A DNA stretch of 17,250 bases from Candidatus Levybacteria bacterium RIFCSPLOWO2_01_FULL_39_10 (GTDB lineage: Bacteria > Patescibacteriota > Microgenomatia > Levybacterales > UBA12049), in the NCBI GenBank assembly GCA_001782515.1, contig MFOV01000001.1:39794-57043 (forward strand), read 5' to 3'. The notes beneath the pieces were generated by a model that saw nothing but the letters and a program-made list of their open reading frames with translations, made no database searches and was not told the DNA's origin. Shown one piece after another: positions 6,262 through 12,764 of the stretch; the stretch's first letter is position 1, and the number at the start of each line of letters is the position of its first letter. Both the position numbers and the translations under genes were made by a program.

Positions 6262-6277
6262 TGCTACAATTGTAGCA
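6262..6277. promoter_or_regulatory. Perfect 16-bp palindrome with a -10 hexamer on both strands
   Basis: TGCTACAATTGTAGCA reads the same on both strands and contains TGCTACAAT, an extended -10, in each direction. It lies in the divergent gap between the DUF5654-like gene and the Fic gene. It could be a bidirectional promoter or an operator overlapping one. Matching -35 boxes are poor on both sides. Confidence 0.5.
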
Positions 6278-6295
6278 GATTTAGCCAATAGCCAC

Positions 6296-6348
6296 TAGCA
6301 ATTAGGAATTAGTTAAACTAACCGCTAAGAGCTAAATGCTAATTGCTA
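6296..6348. repeat. Intergenic inverted repeat TAGCAATTAG..CTAATTGCTA
   Basis: The arms at 6296-6305 and 6339-6348 are perfect 10-bp inverted copies. Between them are further TTAG/CTAA half-repeats (GAATTAGTTAAACTAAC). The structure ends 4 nt before the Fic start codon and leaves no ribosome binding site. Confidence 0.6.
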
Positions 6349-6352
6349 TTTT

Positions 6353-7405
6353 ATGCTTCAACCAACGTTTAATATTACAAATAGTATCCTCAAGAATATT
6401 GGGATTATTGAAGCTTGCCGGGAGGTTATAGACCATGCGCCGCTCCTACCATATTATGAGAGAGAATTTCAAAAAGACGCATTGGTCCGCTCTGTTCATT
6501 ATGGCACCCACATTGAAGGAAATAAGCTTAATCTCTCGCAGGCAGAAAAAGTTTTAGAGGGAAGAGAAGTTCTTGCGCGCGACCGAGATATTCAGGAGGT
6601 TATAAATTACAGAAAAGTAATGGAGCTTATAAGTGAGCTTGGAAAGAACGGTCAGGAGATGGTAGTAGACGAGGGTCTTATAAATAAAATTCATGAAATT
6701 ACTGTTGATAGGATTCTTCCTCCTGATAAAACCGGGAAGTTTAGAAATACACAAGTAGTTGTCAAAAACAGCGCAACAGGTGAAATTTCATTCAGGCCAC
6801 CGCCTTCAAGTGCAATACCAGGACTTACTGAAGAGCTGCTTGATTTTATAAATGAAAGGGAAAAACTGGATATTCATCCTGTTCTTAAGAGCGGAATAGT
6901 TCATTATGAACTTGTTAGAGTCCATCCTTACGTTGATGGAAACGGACGAGTTGCCCGAGCACTATCAACTCTCATTCTTTTTATAAACGGATATGATATA
7001 AGAAGATTTTTTTCTCTTGAAGAATATTTTGATTCAGATGCTCCGGACTATTATAAAGCGCTTCAAAGTGTAGAGAAAAACAAAAATGATTTGACTATTT
7101 GGCTTGAATACTTCACCAAAGGTTTATCTGTCGAATTAACTAAAATAAAAGACAAGGTGGAAAACATATCAATTGATGCGCACCTTAAGGAAAAGCTGGG
7201 AGGAAAACCGATTATGCTTTCTGAGCGCCAAATTAAAATAATAGAATATATTCAAAAAATCGGCTATCTTCAGAATAAATCATTCGGATCCCTATTTCCA
7301 ATGGTGTCTGAGGATACGGTTTTAAACGAGCTTAAGGGACTTCAAGATGCCGGAATTATTAAAAAAACAGGAGTTACCAAAAGCGCAAGGTATATAATGT
7401 TGTAG
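6353..7405 (+). CDS. Fic-domain protein with C-terminal winged helix
   Basis: The core motif HPYVDGNGRVAR (191-202) is intact, with the catalytic His, the DGNG phosphate loop and both Arg, so it should transfer a nucleotide monophosphate (usually AMP) to a Ser, Thr or Tyr of a target protein. An N-terminal Fic segment holds YGTHIEGN at 50-57, matching the inhibitory helix of self-regulated Fic proteins ([ST]xxxE[GN]) except for Gly at the usual Ser/Thr position; the adjacent Thr could serve. The C-terminal 65 residues (LSERQIKIIEYIQ...DTVLNELKGLQDAGII) form a winged helix-turn-helix, suggesting DNA binding or autoregulation. No separate antitoxin gene lies next to it. Length (350) is typical. 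The stop codon abuts foldback element A. Confidence 0.92.
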   Translation: MLQPTFNITNSILKNIGIIEACREVIDHAPLLPYYEREFQKDALVRSVHYGTHIEGNKLNLSQAEKVLEGREVLARDRDIQEVINYRKVMELISELGKNGQEMVVDEGLINKIHEITVDRILPPDKTGKFRNTQVVVKNSATGEISFRPPPSSAIPGLTEELLDFINEREKLDIHPVLKSGIVHYELVRVHPYVDGNGRVARALSTLILFINGYDIRRFFSLEEYFDSDAPDYYKALQSVEKNKNDLTIWLEYFTKGLSVELTKIKDKVENISIDAHLKEKLGGKPIMLSERQIKIIEYIQKIGYLQNKSFGSLFPMVSEDTVLNELKGLQDAGIIKKTGVTKSARYIML

Positions 7406-7559
7406 GCGCTGAGGTCGCCAGTAAATTTTCTCGCTCCGCAGTTCGCGGCTTGGTTTAGAAAAACAAACCTCAGTGCTTGTTTAATAAATATTGCCTTAAA
7501 TGACCTTGTTGAACTTAAGCTCAAAATGCGATCATCGAAAATTCACCGGCTCCCCGCGC
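7406..7559. repeat. Foldback element A, 154 bp, copy of the element at 13313
   Basis: It begins on the base after the Fic stop codon with GCGCTGAGGTCGCCAGTAAA and ends AATTCACCGGCTCCCCGCGC. The two ends pair with each other as imperfect terminal inverted repeats of about 23-25 bases. An inner palindrome TTGAACTTAAGCTCAA sits near the right end. The first 26 bases and the last 24 bases are identical to element B while the centre differs. There is no ORF. Confidence 0.85.
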
Positions 7560-7562
7560 CTC

Positions 7563-7591
7563 TTCCAGTTTGAGTTTTAAAGTTTTATAAT
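7563..7591 (+). promoter_or_regulatory. DNA ligase promoter, predicted leaderless
   Basis: A perfect TATAAT (7586-7591) lies 6 nt before the ATG at 7598, so transcription should begin on or next to that ATG. The -35 (TTCCAG, 7563-7568, 17 nt spacer) is weak. No Shine-Dalgarno sequence is present. Confidence 0.6.
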
Positions 7592-7597
7592 GCTCCT

Positions 7598-9430
7598 ATG
7601 TTGTTTTCGGAATTTGCAGAATATTTGGAAAAAATGGAGGCGACGTCTTCTCGTTTGGCACTCATTGATATCCTTTCAGATCTTTTTAAAAAAACCCCAA
7701 CTTCTGAAATAGATAAAATTGTTTATTTAACCCAGGGAAGAATTGCGCCGTTTTATGCCCCAATTGAAATAGGAATGGCTGAGAAAAGCGTAGCTTCCTC
7801 AATTGCAATTGCCTACGGGTCGGATAAAGAAAAAGTTATTAAATTGTTTAACAAATTAGGGGATATGGGAAAAGCTGCGGAGCAACTTTCTGCTCGGGGT
7901 CCTGCCTTCAGTGTCCCTCCCGCCAGTGCTCGTTCACGACTCACTGAGCTCCGCGCTGTCGGGAGCCCTTCCTCTTCAGTCACCCCTCGCAGTTCAATTT
8001 CTGTTTCGGAGGTTTTTGAAGTTTTAACTCAAATTGCAAAAACTAGCGGGGAGGGGACGGTTGAGAAAAGACAGGCATTATTATCCGGTTTGCTCGGAAA
8101 ACTAGATCCAACTTCCACCAAACATTTGGTCCGTATTCCTCTTGGAAATACCAGGCTTGGAATTGGAGATCCGACAGTTTTGGACGCGCTTGCAACAGCA
8201 AAGCTGGGAGATAAATCAAAAAGAAAAGCACTTGAAGGAGCATATAATAGAACTTCCGATTTAGGTCTTATCGCAAAAACTCTTTGGGAAAAGGGCCTGA
8301 GCGGAGTCGAACGGCTTGAAGTCAGAGTTGGAGCACCAATTCGCTCAGAACTTTGCGAACGTTTACCGAATGCTCAGAAAGTAATTGAGAAGATGTCCTT
8401 CGACTCCGCTCAGGATAAAGTAGGCGTTGATGTGCAGTATAAATATGATGGATTTCGCGTCCAAATCCACAAAGATAACGATACAGTCCGCATGTTTTCC
8501 CGAAATCTTGAGGAAATGACGCACATGTTTCCTGAACTTATCAAGGCAACGCTTGAACAAGTTAAAGCAGATACAGTAATACTTGATACTGAAGCGCTGG
8601 CTTACAATCCGCAGTCTGAAGAGTTTTTGCCATTTCAAGAGACTACAAAGAGGAGAAGAAAGTACGGAATTGAAGAAGCAGCAGCCAAACTACCACTCAA
8701 AGCTTTTGCGTTCGACATCTTGTACAAAAACGGAAGACAGCTTCTTGATGAGCCTCTTGCTAAACGCATGGAAATGTTAAAAGACACAATTAGGGATGAT
8801 GGTGTTTTAATCAGGACCAAAAACCAAACAGTAACTGAGGCAAAAGCACTCCAGCTTTTACTGGATGACGCTATTTCAAAAGGCTTGGAAGGGTTGGTAG
8901 TTAAGCGTTTAGAATCGCCGTATGAGGCTGGGGGGAGAAATTTTAACTGGGTTAAGTTAAAGCGCCACAGTGACGGTGAACTCTCGGACACAATTGATTG
9001 TGTAATACTGGGTTACATTACGGGGAGGGGGAAGCGCGCTGAATTTGGCGCTGGAGCACTTTTGGTTGGGGTTTACGACAAAGATAAAGACGAGTTTGTC
9101 TCAATTTCCCGCATTGGAACAGGTTTAACCGACGAAGAATGGCGGGAAATCCACAAAAGGGCGGATAAGATTCACGTTGACCATAAACCGATAAGGGTAA
9201 ATTCAACGATTGAACCATCAGTCTGGATAGAGCCAAAAATTGTTATTGAAGTTCTGGCTGATGAGATTACGCGTTCACCATTGCATACTGCGGGAAAAAG
9301 CGAAACAGAGCCGGGTTACGCTCTAAGATTTCCGCGACTTGTCAAGTTTCGAAACGACAAAAAAGCTGAAGAAGCAACTGAAGTTTCGGAGATCAAAAGA
9401 CTTTACGAATTGCAATATAAGAAAAAATAA
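7598..9430 (+). CDS. lig: ATP-dependent DNA ligase, archaeal/eukaryotic type
   Basis: This 610-residue protein has the three-domain layout of ATP-dependent ligases: an N-terminal DNA-binding domain (about 1-230), an adenylation domain with motif I YKYDGFR, in which Lys282 takes the AMP, then TEALAYN, FAFDILY, EGLVVKRLESPYEAG and WVKLKR, and an OB-fold (about 460-590). It seals nicks using ATP. Most bacteria rely on NAD-dependent LigA; this type is standard in archaea and present as an extra or replacement in some bacteria. Two repeat insertions interrupt it: a GC-rich stretch at about residues 98-133 and FDSAQD at 268-273, only nine residues before the catalytic lysine. Its stop overlaps the next start (TAATG), coupling it to the EndoQ-like nuclease. 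Confidence 0.95.
   Translation: MLFSEFAEYLEKMEATSSRLALIDILSDLFKKTPTSEIDKIVYLTQGRIAPFYAPIEIGMAEKSVASSIAIAYGSDKEKVIKLFNKLGDMGKAAEQLSARGPAFSVPPASARSRLTELRAVGSPSSSVTPRSSISVSEVFEVLTQIAKTSGEGTVEKRQALLSGLLGKLDPTSTKHLVRIPLGNTRLGIGDPTVLDALATAKLGDKSKRKALEGAYNRTSDLGLIAKTLWEKGLSGVERLEVRVGAPIRSELCERLPNAQKVIEKMSFDSAQDKVGVDVQYKYDGFRVQIHKDNDTVRMFSRNLEEMTHMFPELIKATLEQVKADTVILDTEALAYNPQSEEFLPFQETTKRRRKYGIEEAAAKLPLKAFAFDILYKNGRQLLDEPLAKRMEMLKDTIRDDGVLIRTKNQTVTEAKALQLLLDDAISKGLEGLVVKRLESPYEAGGRNFNWVKLKRHSDGELSDTIDCVILGYITGRGKRAEFGAGALLVGVYDKDKDEFVSISRIGTGLTDEEWREIHKRADKIHVDHKPIRVNSTIEPSVWIEPKIVIEVLADEITRSPLHTAGKSETEPGYALRFPRLVKFRNDKKAEEATEVSEIKRLYELQYKKK
7917..7965 (+). repeat. GC-rich repeat with CTCCCG..CGGGAG ends in frame in ligase
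   Basis: CTCCCG (7917-7922) and CGGGAG (7960-7965) are inverted and enclose CTCACTGAGCTCCGCG. Together with flanking sequence of similar composition (about 7893-7997) it encodes a Ser/Pro/Arg/Ala-rich stretch absent from what I know of the family. Confidence 0.65.
8397..8414 (+). repeat. CCTTCGACTCCGCTCAGG repeat in frame in ligase
   Basis: The repeat encodes SFDSAQ just upstream of motif I. The identical 17-mer core occurs in nnrD at about 5393-5409. Confidence 0.8.
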
Positions 9431-10803
9431 TGGAAATAATCTCAGATCTTCATCTCCATTCAAAATATTCCCGAGCTGTTTCACGCGACATGGTGCTTCC
9501 TATTATGACCTCGTATGCAAAAAAGAAAGGAATAAATCTTTTGACAACAGGGGATTGGACGCATCCTTTGTGGATCCGAGAAATAAAGAATCAACTTGAG
9601 GAAGTTGATCAAGGAATATATTCCTTGAAGATAGAGGGTGGAAGATCGAAGATAGATGAGAACGAGCCGAAGTTTATTTTAAGCGTTGAAGTTTCAAGTA
9701 TTTACTCGCAAGGAGGAAAAGTGAGAAGAATCCACTCACTTTTATTTGTTCCTTCAATTGACGCTGCTGAAAAGGTTAACAAGGAGCTGACAAAACGCGG
9801 AGCAAACTTGTCATCTGACGGGCGCCCAATTGTAGGACTTATGCCTGTAAATCTTCTAGAAATAATAATGGGAATAGATAAATCCTCATTTCTTATACCT
9901 TGTCATGTCTGGACTCCTTGGTTTTCACTGTACGGCTCAATGTCAGGATTTGATTCAATTGATGAGTGTTTTGGTGACTTCGCAAAATATATTTTTGCAG
10001 TAGAAACCGGTCTTTCATCTGACCCTGCTATGAATTGGAGAATTGAGGAGCTTCACAACCGCTCAATTGTATCTTTCTCAGATTCACATAGCCCCATGAA
10101 GATGGGAAGGGAAAGTACCGTTTTTGTGCCCAAAAACGGAAATTCGAAATTCGAAATTCGAAATTCGAAATTTAGTTACGACGATATTAGATTAGCGATT
10201 ATGCAAGATCCAAAGGCGAAGTTTAAGATTGGATATACAATCGAATTTTATCCTGAGGAAGGCAAATATCATTACACAGGTCATAGAAACTGCAAGGTTG
10301 TTTATTCTCCGGAAGATACCAAAAAGAAGGGGACGACTTGTCCGGTCTGTGGCCGCGGTTTAACTGTGGGAGTTATGGAGCGGGTCGAAGCCTTGGCTAG
10401 TTCGCCTGAAGAAATAAGTAAACAAAACGGCAAAAGAGGGATTGCATGGATTACTGATCCCACAAAAAACCATCCTCCATTTGCAAAACTGGTTCCACTT
10501 TCAGAAATTATTGCAGAAACCTTAAATGTTGGGTCTGGAGCAGGAAAAGTAAAAACGCTTTATGATCAGTTAACTCAGAAAATCGGATCAGAAGCAGAGA
10601 TTCTTCTTAAAACTCCGATTGATGAAATTCAAAAAACCGGAGGCGTTGAGCTCTCAAACGGAATTTTAAAAGTAAGAAACGGATCAATTTATATTTCTCC
10701 AGGCTACGACGGAGAGTACGGAATTGTAAAAATTTCCTCCGACGCGAACGCTTTGGAGGACAAGGAATCAAAAAAATCCGAACAAGCAAGTTTAGGTTTT
10801 TGA
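9430..10803 (+). CDS. EndoQ-like PHP-domain DNA repair endonuclease
   Basis: The protein starts MEIISDLHLHSKYSRAVSRDM, a PHP metallo-hydrolase domain with metal-binding His (DLHLH), then TTGDWTHPLW, SVEVSSIY, VWTPWFSLYGSMSGFDS and FSDSHSP. After about residue 270 comes a zinc-binding module, HRNCKVVY..CPVCGRGLTVGVMERVEALA. This order matches the archaeal EndoQ family (formerly a TIGR00375-type hypothetical), which nicks DNA 5' of deaminated bases such as uracil and hypoxanthine and abasic sites. At 457 residues it is somewhat longer than archaeal EndoQ; two repeat-like insertions (about 9630-9655 and 10140-10174) explain part of this. It overlaps the ligase gene by one base, which fits a nick-and-seal repair pair. 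Confidence 0.85.
   Translation: MEIISDLHLHSKYSRAVSRDMVLPIMTSYAKKKGINLLTTGDWTHPLWIREIKNQLEEVDQGIYSLKIEGGRSKIDENEPKFILSVEVSSIYSQGGKVRRIHSLLFVPSIDAAEKVNKELTKRGANLSSDGRPIVGLMPVNLLEIIMGIDKSSFLIPCHVWTPWFSLYGSMSGFDSIDECFGDFAKYIFAVETGLSSDPAMNWRIEELHNRSIVSFSDSHSPMKMGRESTVFVPKNGNSKFEIRNSKFSYDDIRLAIMQDPKAKFKIGYTIEFYPEEGKYHYTGHRNCKVVYSPEDTKKKGTTCPVCGRGLTVGVMERVEALASSPEEISKQNGKRGIAWITDPTKNHPPFAKLVPLSEIIAETLNVGSGAGKVKTLYDQLTQKIGSEAEILLKTPIDEIQKTGGVELSNGILKVRNGSIYISPGYDGEYGIVKISSDANALEDKESKKSEQASLGF
10140..10174 (+). repeat. AAATTCG heptamer repeated four times inside the EndoQ-like gene
   Basis: There are four exact tandem AAATTCG units (10140-10167) and a degenerate fifth. Because 3 x 7 = 21, the peptide repeats every seven residues (NSKFEIR NSKF). 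It lies in a linker between the PHP part and the zinc module. Confidence 0.85.
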
Positions 10804-10846
10804 TTGAAATTAAGCTTCCTATTTTATAAAATTAAACCTATATCAT

Positions 10847-11275
10847 ATGAATATCCGAAGAGCCAGCTATATTGAAAGAGCCTATTCACATCTGCCGGAT
10901 TTAAGCATTGAAATAAAAGAAACAATTGTAAGAATACTTCCTATCCTTTCACTTTTGTTTGGAATTCTCATAACAATTGCATCAATTGCCGATCTTTTGG
11001 GAACTTTTTTTATAACATCATTTACTCTTTCTGGAAACGGCCCGCAGATAATTCAGCAGCTGTTTTTGCGAAGCGTTGTGGGACTTGTTCAGGGACTTCT
11101 TATGATTTTTGCTTTTCAAGGTCTGAGACACAGGGCTTTTTCCGGTTGGAGACTTTTCTTCTGGAGTCAGATTTTGTGGATAACATCAACTCTTCTTATA
11201 CTTTCTCCCTCATTTCTTTTAGGAATTGTAATTTTATATCCACTCTATCAAGTAAAATCTTATTACAGTAAATAG
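10847..11275 (+). CDS. Small integral membrane protein of unknown function
   Basis: This 142-residue protein has an N-terminal soluble stretch with an amphipathic segment, then about four hydrophobic segments: about 27-53 (RILPILSLLFGILITIASIA), 74-95 (SVVGLVQGLLMIFAFQ), 102-120 (WRLFFWSQILWITSTLLIL) and 121-137. It ends in a short basic tail. I do not recognise the family. TTGAAA (10804) and TATAAA (10825) upstream could form a promoter with a 15-nt spacer, and the ATG has no ribosome binding site. Codon use resembles its neighbours. Confidence 0.75.
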   Translation: MNIRRASYIERAYSHLPDLSIEIKETIVRILPILSLLFGILITIASIADLLGTFFITSFTLSGNGPQIIQQLFLRSVVGLVQGLLMIFAFQGLRHRAFSGWRLFFWSQILWITSTLLILSPSFLLGIVILYPLYQVKSYYSK

Positions 11276-11278
11276 CAA

Positions 11279-11723
11279 ATAGTAAATTGTAAAAATACAT
11301 AGTAAAATGTAAAAAGTGGGACAGGCACAAAAGTTCGACAGAGAGGTATTTAAGAAAAGACTTTATAATTTCATCCTCAAACTAATAGAATTCATTGATA
11401 ACTTGCCCAAAGATAGAGTTTGTTTTATAATCGGAGACCAATTACTAAGAAGCGGCACAAGCATCCTTGGAAATTATATTGAAGGCCAATCTGCCAGTTC
11501 AAAAAAAGAATTCTTGGTATTTATGCAGTATTGTTTAAAATCAACTAATGAAAGTAAGGTTTGGATTGCTGTTTTGAGAGATTCAAAAAGAGCAAAAAAA
11601 GAGAGAGCAGACTGGTTTCTTAAAGAACTTGACGAATATTCAAAGATTTTCGCTTCAAGCATTTTGACAATTAAAGGAAAACGAACTATTTGAAATTTTA
11701 AATGTATATCTTCAATTTACTAT
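11279..11723. repeat. AT-rich inverted repeats flanking the four-helix-bundle gene
   Basis: ATAGTAAATTG (11279-11289) and CAATTTACTAT (11713-11723) are perfect 11-bp inverted copies on either side of the gene, each embedded in more AGTAAA/TTTACT half-repeats. The range spans the gene; only the two ends are repeats. Confidence 0.6.
11316..11693 (+). CDS. Four-helix-bundle protein (23S rRNA intervening-sequence family)
   Basis: The 125-residue protein is almost wholly helical and carries the family's hallmarks: FKKRLYNFILKLIEFIDNLP, QLLRSGTSILGNYIEGQSASSKKEFLVFMQYCLKSTNESKVW, then a C-terminal helix ending EYSKIFASSILTIK. Proteins of this kind are found inside intervening sequences of 23S rRNA in some bacteria and as free genes in many; the molecular role is not settled. 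Here there is no rRNA around it. The start is a GTG at 11316; a TAAAAT at 11303-11308 would put transcription on it. Inverted AT repeats flank the gene, which suggests it could move as a cassette. Confidence 0.85.
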   Translation: MGQAQKFDREVFKKRLYNFILKLIEFIDNLPKDRVCFIIGDQLLRSGTSILGNYIEGQSASSKKEFLVFMQYCLKSTNESKVWIAVLRDSKRAKKERADWFLKELDEYSKIFASSILTIKGKRTI

Positions 11724-11735
11724 TTTAAATTTACT

Positions 11736-12374
11736 ATGAAACTTATTGTGGGGCTCGGTAATCCTGGAGAAAGATATGAGTCAACTCGCCACAACCTGGG
11801 ATTTTTGGTAATTGATCATTTTTTAAAAGATGTTGAGCCTGTTTCAAAATCTAATTTCCGAAGAGAAGAAAAATTAAAAAGTGAAATTTATATTTTTGAC
11901 TACAAACCCAAAAAAGGGGAGATAAATAAAATAATTTTGGCAAAGCCTTTGACATACATAAATAACTCAGGTTTAGCAGTTTCGCTACTTTCAAATTACT
12001 ACAAAATAAAGCCACAGGATATTTGGATAATTCACGATGAGCTTGATTTACCCTTGGGGTTTATCAAGATTAAACTGGGCGGTTCATCAGCGGGACATCA
12101 TGGAATTGATTCAATAATTAAAAGTCTCTCAACTGATAAATTCTGGAGGTTTAGATTGGGAATAGGGGAACAAAAATTAAAAATTAAAAACTTACCTGCC
12201 GGCAGGCAAGTCAAAAAATTAAAAATCAAAAACACCGAAGGGTTTGTTTTAGGAGGGTTTGGAAGGTCTGATAAAGGAAAGCTTAAGCAGATGGTAAAAA
12301 AAGGAGCAAAAGCAGTCCAAACTGCTTTGGAAAAAGATATCAACTCTGCTATGAACCAATTCAATACTAAATGA
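11736..12374 (+). CDS. pth: Peptidyl-tRNA hydrolase
   Basis: Pth frees tRNA from prematurely released peptidyl-tRNA. The bacterial family motifs are all present: VGLGNPGERYESTRHNLGF with Asn9 and catalytic His19, AKPLTYINNSG, IIHDELDLPLG with the key Asp, and GGSSAGHHGIDSI. The 212-residue length exceeds the usual 185-195 because of an in-frame insertion at about 12174-12233 encoding KLKIKNLPAGRQVKKLKIKN, between the end of FRLGIG and the family's FVLGGF. That insertion contains the 12-bp palindrome CCTGCCGGCAGG. The start codon lies in AT-rich repeat sequence with no clear ribosome binding site. A stem-loop terminator follows three bases after the stop. Confidence 0.95.
   Translation: MKLIVGLGNPGERYESTRHNLGFLVIDHFLKDVEPVSKSNFRREEKLKSEIYIFDYKPKKGEINKIILAKPLTYINNSGLAVSLLSNYYKIKPQDIWIIHDELDLPLGFIKIKLGGSSAGHHGIDSIIKSLSTDKFWRFRLGIGEQKLKIKNLPAGRQVKKLKIKNTEGFVLGGFGRSDKGKLKQMVKKGAKAVQTALEKDINSAMNQFNTK
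12174..12233 (+). repeat. LPAGRQ-encoding palindromic repeat in frame in pth
   Basis: AATTAAAAATTAAAAAC, then CTTACCTGCCGGCAGGCAAG (palindromic core 12195-12206), then AAAATTAAAAATC. The same GCCGGCAGGTA core appears at 12731-12741 between two later genes. Confidence 0.8.
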
Positions 12375-12376
12375 AT

Positions 12377-12405
12377 CCCGTTAAAGATTAAACGGGTTTG
12401 TTTTA
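12377..12405 (+). terminator. Intrinsic terminator after pth
   Basis: CCCGTT (12377-12382) pairs with AACGGG (12391-12396) around an 8-nt loop, followed by TTTGTTTTA. The stem is short but the position right after the stop codon supports the call. Confidence 0.6.
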
Positions 12406-12427
12406 CTAAGACTTGGGATGATAATAT
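12398..12427 (+). promoter_or_regulatory. Promoter of the 90-residue ORF
   Basis: TTGTTT (12398-12403) and extended -10 TGATAATAT (hexamer 12422-12427) are 18 nt apart. Transcription would start about 4 nt before the ATG at 12438. It overlaps the T-tract of the pth terminator. Confidence 0.5.
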
Positions 12428-12437
12428 ATCTAACGGG

Positions 12438-12710
12438 ATGAAAAAGATTGCGACAATACTTAAGAAATTTGATCCTGTAAAAGATAAATATGTATCCCGT
12501 GAATTTCAAAGTTATGGGATTCATCTCGCAGAAGAATTGGATGATTATAAACATAGGGGACTTTATATAAAGCTTGCAAAAACCCACAACCGCTCAATTC
12601 TTGAAAAAGCGCTTTCATTCACCGTTGATTCAACTGCAAAAAATAAAGGAGCGCTTTTTATGTGGAAGCTAAAAGAACTTAAAACCACAACTCAAAATTC
12701 AAAAGTTTGA
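12438..12710 (+). CDS. Small hypothetical protein
   Basis: I do not recognise this 90-residue protein. It is mostly helical and charged: MKKIATILKKFDPVKDKYVS, then FQSYGIHLAEELDDYKHRGLYIKLAKTHNRSILEKALSFTVD and a C-terminal FMWKLKELK. There is no membrane segment. The RGLYIKLAKTHNRSILEKAL section, with a conserved-looking His-Asn-Arg, could form a nucleic-acid-binding helical unit, but that is only a guess. A -10 lies directly upstream. The neighbour 55 nt downstream encodes a membrane protein and offers no functional hint. Confidence 0.7.
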   Translation: MKKIATILKKFDPVKDKYVSREFQSYGIHLAEELDDYKHRGLYIKLAKTHNRSILEKALSFTVDSTAKNKGALFMWKLKELKTTTQNSKV

Positions 12711-12764
12711 GAATTAAAAATTCCTTCCTTGCCGGCAGGTAGGGGAAATTGTAAACTTAGGTTA

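Noticed and set aside
6262..6277. Intrinsic terminator for the neighbouring genes
   Set aside because: The palindrome is AT-rich, lies between divergent gene starts, and has no T-tract.
7406..7559. attC-like integron recombination site
   Set aside because: The element is foldback and follows a stop codon, but lacks the R'/R'' core sites (GTTRRRY/RYYYAAC), and neighbouring genes are not cassette-like or uniformly oriented around an integrase.
8635..8991. 118-codon minus-strand frame inside the ligase gene
   Set aside because: It lies wholly opposite conserved ligase motifs, has no start signals and its protein looks like nothing; it is a shadow.
10140..10174. CRISPR array
   Set aside because: The units are seven bases and directly adjacent, without spacers; this is a simple tandem repeat in a gene.
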